Below are positions 28,703 to 32,305 of a DNA stretch of 32,305 bases, in pieces. The notes beneath the pieces were generated by a model, which was given only the letters and a program-made list of their open reading frames with translations, was not told the origin of the DNA and did no database searches. Positions within the stretch are counted from its first letter, which is position 1. Every line of letters starts with the position of its first letter. A program made the position numbers and the translations under genes. The DNA is taken from positions 1 to 32,305 of the IMG/VR virus record IMGVR_UViG_3300047481_000521; one strand, written 5' to 3'. This DNA comes from a virus.

Positions 28703-28722
28703 ATAGTAGTATTATCACTACA
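28688..28722 (+). repeat. operator-like 9-bp inverted repeat over the promoter
   Basis: TGTAGTGAT (28688-28696) and ATCACTACA (28714-28722) are perfect inverted copies with a 17-base spacer. The -10 box lies in the spacer, so a bound dimer would block the promoter. Confidence 0.8.
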
Positions 28723-28727
28723 AACTC

Positions 28728-28877
28728 ATGGATCAACACACCTATGATAATTGGGTGAAGATCAAAGAAACCTTTGAATCTTCTGGTAATACAGATAATA
28801 TGTTCTATAAAAGAGCAGTTGAAATTATAAAAACCAGAAGAGATCCCTTAGCAAAATTTCTTGGAGATGAAAAATGA
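28728..28877 (+). CDS. small protein (49 aa)
   Basis: 49 codons beginning MDQHTYDNWVKIKETFESSG and ending KFLGDEK, with FYKRAVEIIKTRRDPL in the middle. Helical and charged, no membrane segment. Directly behind the promoter and inverted repeat, and coupled to the next gene by an ATGA overlap. I do not recognise it. It could be a small regulator, which is only a guess from position. Confidence 0.7.
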   Translation: MDQHTYDNWVKIKETFESSGNTDNMFYKRAVEIIKTRRDPLAKFLGDEK

Positions 28878-29077
28878 TTCAAGAACAAGATGAACTTGTA
28901 AGTCGGTCTGAAGTACAAGAGATGATCGATGATGCAATTCGTCAGCACAACCGCAATGCCGCAATTATTTCTATGTGTGTTGGTTGGGTCGTTCTTGCTT
29001 TATTTGCTGAAGGTCTCCTCAGACTCATAGGTGTCATTCCACCATTACTGCCATGGCTCAAAATCACCTTGTCGTAA
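28874..29077 (+). CDS. small membrane protein (67 aa)
   Basis: N-terminal acidic/charged region (IQEQDELVSRSEVQEMIDD), then one membrane segment about residues 30-50 (AIISMCVGWVVLALFAEGLL) and a Pro/Leu-rich end. Single-span topology; the order coiled helix then membrane segment recalls the coiled-coil protein at 18936 in miniature. The start is fixed by the ATGA overlap. The function is unknown. Confidence 0.7.
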   Translation: MIQEQDELVSRSEVQEMIDDAIRQHNRNAAIISMCVGWVVLALFAEGLLRLIGVIPPLLPWLKITLS

Positions 29078-29121
29078 CTTTGTTAAATAATGATATATTC
29101 CTGGGAACACTTTGCTATCTG

Positions 29122-29150
29122 TTGACAATGGTCCCTATCTTGGGTATAAT
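29122..29150 (+). promoter_or_regulatory. perfect sigma70-type promoter for tRNA-Pro
   Basis: TTGACA (29122-29127), 17-base spacer, TATAAT (29145-29150). Expected start about 29157, 18 bases before tRNA-Pro. It could also serve the antitoxin-like gene and the two tRNAs beyond it. Confidence 0.9.
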
Positions 29151-29174
29151 GGTCGTACATTCAAGAAAAGACAA

Positions 29175-29246
29175 CGGGGCGTAGTTCAGCGGTAGAATGC
29201 TGGTTTTGGGAACCAGAGGTCACAGGTTCGATCCCTGTCGCCCCGA
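29175..29246 (+). tRNA. tRNA-Pro (UGG)
   Basis: Acceptor CGGGGCG/CGCCCCG, anticodon stem CTGGT/ACCAG with loop TTTGGGA (anticodon TGG), T arm ACAGG/CCTGT. No CCA encoded. Confidence 0.95.
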
Positions 29247-29259
29247 TATTAATTTACTT

Positions 29260-29481
29260 ATGAAAATGAATCACGAACTTCAAACGTACACAGTAGAAGA
29301 TTTTCAAGCAGATTTTGATAATCTAATGTCTAGAGTAGAAAATGGAGAATCGTTTATCATAACAAGCGAGCATGGAAACGCGGTTATGGTTCCTTATAAG
29401 GAAGTCATAGAAATATTTGAAGAATCTAAAGTGGATTCAGAAATCATACGCATCCACACCGATCACGAAGAGGGATCGTAG
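29260..29481 (+). CDS. Phd/YefM-like antitoxin without a toxin
   Basis: 73 aa. The N-terminal part matches the Phd/YefM DNA-binding fold: L-Q-T-Y-T-V-E-D-F-Q-A-D-F-D-N-L, then V-E-N-G-E-S-F-I-I-T (usual V-E-x-G-E-x-x-x-I-T) and A-V-M-V-P-Y-K-E. A variable acidic C-terminus follows, where toxin binding would occur. No RelE, Doc or other toxin is found next to it. ATG 29260 is used; 29266 is an alternative, and the frame upstream lies in tRNA-Pro and is spurious. It may block a host toxin or repress the tRNA unit. Confidence 0.75.
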   Translation: MKMNHELQTYTVEDFQADFDNLMSRVENGESFIITSEHGNAVMVPYKEVIEIFEESKVDSEIIRIHTDHEEGS

Positions 29482-29482
29482 T

Positions 29483-29554
29483 GGGAGCATAGCTTAATGG
29501 TTAGAGCGGCCTGCTTATAACGGGTTAGTCTGGGTTCAACTCCCAGTGTTCCTA
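29483..29554 (+). tRNA. tRNA-Ile (UAU)
   Basis: Acceptor GGGAGCA/TGTTCCT with two G-U pairs, D stem GCTT/GAGC, anticodon stem GCCTG/CGGGT with loop CTTATAA (anticodon TAT), T arm CTGGG/CCCAG. Would decode the AUA codon, usually read by a lysidine-modified CAU tRNA in bacteria. Confidence 0.85.
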
Positions 29555-29639
29555 TTGGGTGCAACAAGGAACGTTGTATTAAACGAAGGGTCCCCTCTGC
29601 TGAATCGTAGATTATCGTGGTCAGACACCCTCGCCCAAA
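29555..29639 (+). ncRNA. orphan structured RNA candidate in the tRNA cluster
   Basis: 85 nt filling the exact gap between tRNA-Ile and the CAU tRNA. The ends form a 7-bp tRNA-like acceptor stem TTGGGTG/CGCCCAA (29555-29561 with 29632-29638) plus one overhanging A. Stacked on it is AGGGT/ACCCT (29587-29591 with 29627-29631). CAAC/GTTG (29562-29565 with 29573-29576) makes a hairpin right after the first stem, and CTGA/TCAG (29600-29603 with 29621-29624) an inner stem. No anticodon arm or T loop exists, so it is not a tRNA. T4 encodes two stable non-tRNA RNAs (species 1 and 2) in its tRNA cluster, which is the closest precedent. Confidence 0.6.
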
Positions 29640-29641
29640 AT

Positions 29642-29714
29642 GCTCCTTTAGCAATCTGGTGAATGCACCGAACTCATAATTCGGCTAAGGTGGGTTCAAT
29701 CCCCTCAAGGAGCA
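29642..29714 (+). tRNA. tRNA with CAU anticodon (Met or Ile2)
   Basis: Acceptor GCTCCTT/AAGGAGC, short D stem GCA/TGC, anticodon stem CCGAA/TTCGG with loop CTCATAA (anticodon CAT), T arm GTGGG-TTCAATC-CCCTC with one mismatch. It lacks the GGG/CCC anticodon stem of initiators, so elongator Met or lysidine-modified Ile are the choices. Confidence 0.82.
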
Positions 29715-29717
29715 TGT

Positions 29718-29725
29718 AATAAATA
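29718..29725 (+). promoter_or_regulatory. probable late promoter (AATAAATA)
   Basis: AATAAATA 3 bases after the CAU tRNA and 20 bases before the carbamoyltransferase ATG. Confidence 0.45.
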
Positions 29726-29745
29726 CGTTTAGAATTTAAACACTT

Positions 29746-31245
29746 ATGAAATTTATTGGACTGAGATTGTGTGAACACGATTCAAATATTTCTTATTCTA
29801 ATGGAAAATATGTAAAATATTACAAATCGGAAAGAGATTATCAAATTAAACATCACGGATTTCAAGATCTTAATCAGTGGAAAAGAATAATTGATAGTTG
29901 GAATATCAATCCTTCTGAGATAGATGCGATAGGAATTGTTCTCGATTGTTTTAGGCATCCCCATTTGAAATGTGATGAAAGTAAACTATATGAGACAATT
30001 GATATTCCCTTATTTAAAAACATGGGATTCAATTGTCCAGTTTTTAGAGTAGATCATCACTATGCACATTTTTTAAGTTCATGGCCATTGGATATTGATC
30101 CCACGATAGGATTTGTATTTGATGGATTTGGAGATGATTTTATTACCCACAGTATTTTTAAATCAGAAGAACGAACACTTAAATATGATAGAACATTCTC
30201 CCCCAGTTTTGGAATAATTCTTTCGAGGGTTGCATTGTGTTTGAATATTGGGGGATCTTCGTATGATCATGCTGGAAAAGTTATGGCATTAAAGGGATAT
30301 GGAAATATTTCCTCAGAAGAACTTGAGCGGGAAAAAACAAGACTTTCGAGATTTAATCTAAATTTTTTAGATATATTGTGGAATACTCAATGTATCCCAG
30401 AATTAGAAAAACAGGGTCAATATAATCATATTCAAATATGTCACGAGATAACTGAAGACATTTATGTTGAACATTTTAAAAAATATTCCAATCAAAATGA
30501 TATAGTCTGTTACTCCGGAGGAGTTGCTCAAAATACTATTATTAATAGTAAAATTAAAAAACATATTCCAAATCTTCATATTCCCCCACACTGCAATGAT
30601 GAAGGATTATCTTTAGGAGTTATTGAATTTCTTAGAAAATATTTTCAACAAGAAAAATTTGATAATTCTGGATATCCTTTTTGGCAATTTGATGAAGCAC
30701 CAGATTCCATTGTTTCCGAAAAAACTATTTCTAAAACTGCAGAACATTTAGCAAATGGTAAGATTGTTGGGTGGTATCAAGGAAACGGCGAAGTTGGATC
30801 TCGAGCTCTTGGAAATCGTAGCATTTTAATGAATCCTTTAATTAAAAATGGAAAAGATATTCTTAACCAGAGAGTTAAGCATCGTGAATGGTTTAGACCT
30901 TTTGGTGCATCAATTTTAGAAGAAGAAACGCAAAATTATTTTGATTGGAATGGGCATTCTCCATATATGCTCTATGTGATGAATATATTGAACAAGCAAA
31001 GTTTTCCAGCAATCACTCATATAGATGGAACTTGTAGAACACAAACCGTTTCTTCAAACTTATCTTCTTATTATAGTTTAATTGAAAAATTTAAAACTAT
31101 TACTGGAGTTCCAATGCTTTTAAATACCTCATTAAACAATGGTGGAAAACCAATTTGTGGAAGAATAAATGATGCTTTGGAACTTTTTTCTGCAACTGAT
31201 TTGGATGTGCTGGTAGTTGGTGATCAGATTTACGAAAAGACTTGA
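29746..31245 (+). CDS. NodU/TobZ-type carbamoyltransferase
   Basis: 499-aa O-carbamoyltransferase. The N-terminal Kae1-like domain has D-H-H-Y-A-H (His104, His105, His108; metal/carbamoyl-AMP site), F-D-G-F-G-D-D, and S-G-G-V-A-Q-N at 257-263. The C-terminal domain has VGSRALGNRSI near 351 and WFRPFGAS, then PMLLNTSLNNGG. Family members move carbamoyl to hydroxyl groups of sugars or antibiotics using carbamoyl phosphate and ATP. Known in cyanophages, possibly changing surface polysaccharide. AT-rich (30361-30420 are 17/60 G+C), like the halogenase. The intact length is slightly short for the family (about 550-600 aa). The -35 of the next promoter overlaps its stop. Confidence 0.9.
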   Translation: MKFIGLRLCEHDSNISYSNGKYVKYYKSERDYQIKHHGFQDLNQWKRIIDSWNINPSEIDAIGIVLDCFRHPHLKCDESKLYETIDIPLFKNMGFNCPVFRVDHHYAHFLSSWPLDIDPTIGFVFDGFGDDFITHSIFKSEERTLKYDRTFSPSFGIILSRVALCLNIGGSSYDHAGKVMALKGYGNISSEELEREKTRLSRFNLNFLDILWNTQCIPELEKQGQYNHIQICHEITEDIYVEHFKKYSNQNDIVCYSGGVAQNTIINSKIKKHIPNLHIPPHCNDEGLSLGVIEFLRKYFQQEKFDNSGYPFWQFDEAPDSIVSEKTISKTAEHLANGKIVGWYQGNGEVGSRALGNRSILMNPLIKNGKDILNQRVKHREWFRPFGASILEEETQNYFDWNGHSPYMLYVMNILNKQSFPAITHIDGTCRTQTVSSNLSSYYSLIEKFKTITGVPMLLNTSLNNGGKPICGRINDALELFSATDLDVLVVGDQIYEKT

Positions 31246-31271
31246 CAGAACCTTCATCAAACCAGTATAAT
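31242..31271 (+). promoter_or_regulatory. sigma70-type promoter
   Basis: TTGACA (31242-31247), 18-base spacer, TATAAT (31266-31271). The -35 contains the TGA stop of the carbamoyltransferase. Drives the following small genes. Confidence 0.85.
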
Positions 31272-31293
31272 ATCAAGGTCAACATTCAAAACA

Positions 31294-31509
31294 ATGACTA
31301 TCGTTTCCAAATTCAAGAAAGACATTCAGACTCTTCGCGGCGCTGCTAACGGCGATTACTATCTTGATGTAAAGAATCCGAAACTTTATAAAAAGATTCG
31401 TCGTTACTATGAAAGCGAAGGTGTAGTATTTTCTGGTGATCCTTTGGATGACTATGAGATGCTCATGGAATATGTTTATAATGATCTTGAATCTGTTGAG
31501 GTTGCATGA
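31294..31509 (+). CDS. small conserved protein (71 aa)
   Basis: Begins MTIVSKFKKDIQTLRGAANG, with a YYLDVKNPKLYKKIRRYY segment and an acidic C-terminus DDYEMLMEYVYNDLESVEVA. Compact alpha/beta-looking, cytoplasmic. First gene behind the promoter; the stop overlaps the next start (ATGA). I recall similar short proteins in cyanophages but know no function. Confidence 0.75.
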   Translation: MTIVSKFKKDIQTLRGAANGDYYLDVKNPKLYKKIRRYYESEGVVFSGDPLDDYEMLMEYVYNDLESVEVA

Positions 31510-31748
31510 AGATTATTCTTGAACGATTTCCTTATCGTTACATAGAATCGGGAATCTTAGACAACGGGTTCCCCGACTATCGCATTCAAAAAGCAGATAG
31601 TTGGACTAAGCGTTATTCTGATATGTACTTATGTGATAACGGAATGCAATTGACAACTGCTATGGAAGATTTTGAATACACCAAATGGCTTGATCCTGAA
31701 GGTGTACCTTGCTATATAAAAGATGAAGAAGACACGGATGGTCTATAA
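31506..31748 (+). CDS. small hypothetical protein (80 aa)
   Basis: Starts in an ATGA overlap with the 71-aa gene: MKIILERFPYRYIESGILDNGF, a Trp/Tyr-rich middle (WTKRYSDMYLC) and an acidic end (KDEEDTDGL). No membrane segment, no recognised domain. Translational coupling with the upstream gene suggests a common role. Confidence 0.65.
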   Translation: MKIILERFPYRYIESGILDNGFPDYRIQKADSWTKRYSDMYLCDNGMQLTTAMEDFEYTKWLDPEGVPCYIKDEEDTDGL

Positions 31749-31774
31749 CAGCACTGGTCGGGAGCAAACCCCTT

Positions 31775-32008
31775 ATGTCTAAAGCAAGTATCTTAAGATA
31801 TCTTGGAAACCTTTTCCTTATAGTGGGATATCAAATCATGCTATGGGGAGAATTCAAATATGGTTTAATGTTAAAATGTATTGGAGGTCTTCTCACAGTG
31901 CCCTTTGCCATTAAACTTAAACTTTGGGATGTATTATTTTTGTGTGCATTCTTTGGTATCTCCGAAATATCAAAGTTAACCCAACTTTTCTTAGTTTCGA
32001 AAAACTAA
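31775..32008 (+). CDS. small membrane protein, paralogue of 3517-3774
   Basis: 77 aa with two or three membrane segments (about residues 8-26, 30-46 and 50-70). It aligns over its length with the 85-aa protein at 3517: LR-x-LGN-x-F-x-I-x-GY, then a G-x-LL-x-x-P, KLKLWD and EISKL blocks. A GGGAG lies 11-15 bases upstream. The function is unknown; two copies 28 kb apart on one phage genome suggest a duplicated membrane function. An 8-bp hairpin includes its stop codon. Confidence 0.72.
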   Translation: MSKASILRYLGNLFLIVGYQIMLWGEFKYGLMLKCIGGLLTVPFAIKLKLWDVLFLCAFFGISEISKLTQLFLVSKN

Positions 32009-32009
32009 G
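31990..32009 (+). other. perfect hairpin over the stop codon
   Basis: CTTAGTTT-CGAA-AAACTAAG, an 8-bp stem with a 4-base loop (31990-32009). It contains the TAA of the membrane protein gene. No T run follows, so it is an RNA-stability or processing element rather than a clear terminator. Confidence 0.6.
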
Positions 32010-32032
32010 TGGTGGAGTCAATTTGACCTAAA

Positions 32033-32305
32033 ATGAAAAGTAAAAAAATTTTTTATCATCCTGATCCAAAATCTCCATCTTCTGTGGAGAATTTGCATGT
32101 ACCAATAAAAATTGATACAAGTTATTCAGAAGATTCTATTCTTTCATCTTGTCCAGTATGGGCTCATCAAAGTTCTAAAATTTTTACTGTCTATGCATCA
32201 TCAAATTTACATCTACAAATAGATACAAATTCTGATTATGTTCATTCAAATAATTTAAATCAAAAAGAATTTGATGAATATATTATTCTTGCAGAAAATT
32301 GGAAT
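32033..32305 (+). CDS. partial hypothetical gene at the window end
   Basis: Open frame of 91 codons from ATG 32033 with no stop before the window ends. Begins MKSKKIFYHPDPKSPSSVENLHV, then SILSSCPVWAHQSSKIFTVYAS and NNLNQKEFDEYIILAENWN, quoted here by key motifs. The P-D-P-K-S-P-S-S start and S-C-P-V-W-x-H motif recall a family of phage proteins of unknown function. 3' truncated by the window edge. Confidence 0.65.
   Translation, partial: MKSKKIFYHPDPKSPSSVENLHVPIKIDTSYSEDSILSSCPVWAHQSSKIFTVYASSNLHLQIDTNSDYVHSNNLNQKEFDEYIILAENWN

Noticed and set aside
29197-29259. In-frame upstream extension of the Phd-like gene
   Set aside because: The extra 21 codons lie inside tRNA-Pro; the Phd fold starts at 29260 or 29266.
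29555-29639. Degenerate tRNA or pseudo-tRNA
   Set aside because: The 7-bp end stem fits, but there is no anticodon arm, T loop or D-loop consensus, so it was called an unassigned structured RNA instead.
31761-31775. Terminator hairpin GGG...CCC before the 31775 gene
   Set aside because: A 3-bp stem without a T run; the GGGAG is better read as a ribosome binding site.
1-32305. CRISPR array, integrase, transposase or photosystem genes
   Set aside because: No regularly spaced repeats, no integrase or DDE signatures, and no psbA/psbD or other photosystem-like sequences were seen.

Overview
The window reads as a piece of a T4-like cyanophage genome, that is, a myovirus of marine Synechococcus or Prochlorococcus. 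The evidence is a T4 replisome set in T4-like order (sliding clamp 45, clamp loader 44 and 62, regA, DNA polymerase 43, uvsX, helicase 41, primase 61) combined with genes typical of cyanomyoviruses: cobS, hsp20, mazG, nrdA/nrdB, a Dps-like ferritin, a tryptophan-halogenase-like flavoprotein and a NodU-type carbamoyltransferase. Every gene I support is on the + strand. Genes are packed with ATGA or TAATG junctions. No photosystem genes, integrase, transposase or CRISPR array are visible.

Layout. 1-1.9 kb: a DUF3293-like gene, a small ORF and cobS behind an unusual repeat-bearing promoter. 1.9-6.8 kb: a replication operon (DUF3310-like, 45, a conserved phage protein, a small membrane protein, 44, a DUF4338/DruA-like protein, a 47-aa ORF, 62, regA) ending in a clear terminator. 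6.8-7.8 kb: hsp20 and an HExxH protein. 7.8-13.7 kb: a second replication operon (43, two mini-ORFs, uvsX, 41, mazG). 13.7-19.3 kb: tRNA-Ala followed by a block of late, probably virion-related genes with T4-type late promoters (TATAAATA and variants). 19.3-23.8 kb: primase 61 and nrdA/nrdB behind a perfect sigma70-type promoter. 23.8-25.7 kb: small genes, a GIY-YIG protein and an exported RlpA-like protein with a structured leader. 25.7-31.2 kb: a dispersed tRNA cluster (Arg, Gly, Asn, Val, Ser, Pro, Ile-UAU, Met/Ile-CAU) interleaved with accessory genes (HNH endonuclease, Dps, zinc-ribbon protein, halogenase, Phd-like antitoxin, carbamoyltransferase). 31.2-32.3 kb: small hypothetical genes, the last running off the window.

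How it works together: the replisome, recombinase, ribonucleotide reductase and MazG supply and copy DNA. hsp20, cobS, Dps, halogenase and carbamoyltransferase look like host-modulating genes. Regulation is legible. Early/middle genes use host-like TTGACA/TATAAT promoters, several of which are tucked into the end of the preceding gene. Late genes use TATAAATA boxes, some immediately after a terminator or a tRNA.

The most interesting unexplained items are: an 85-nt structured RNA candidate lying with almost no spacer between two tRNAs; an RlpA-gene leader with two mutually exclusive pairings; an HNH gene whose last codons and stop lie inside a tRNA; two genes apparently sharing 116 nt in different frames; three helically phased repeats replacing the -35 box of the cobS promoter; and a Dps protein lacking one ferroxidase ligand. 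Family names were assigned by eye from motifs and remembered relatives; no search was run.
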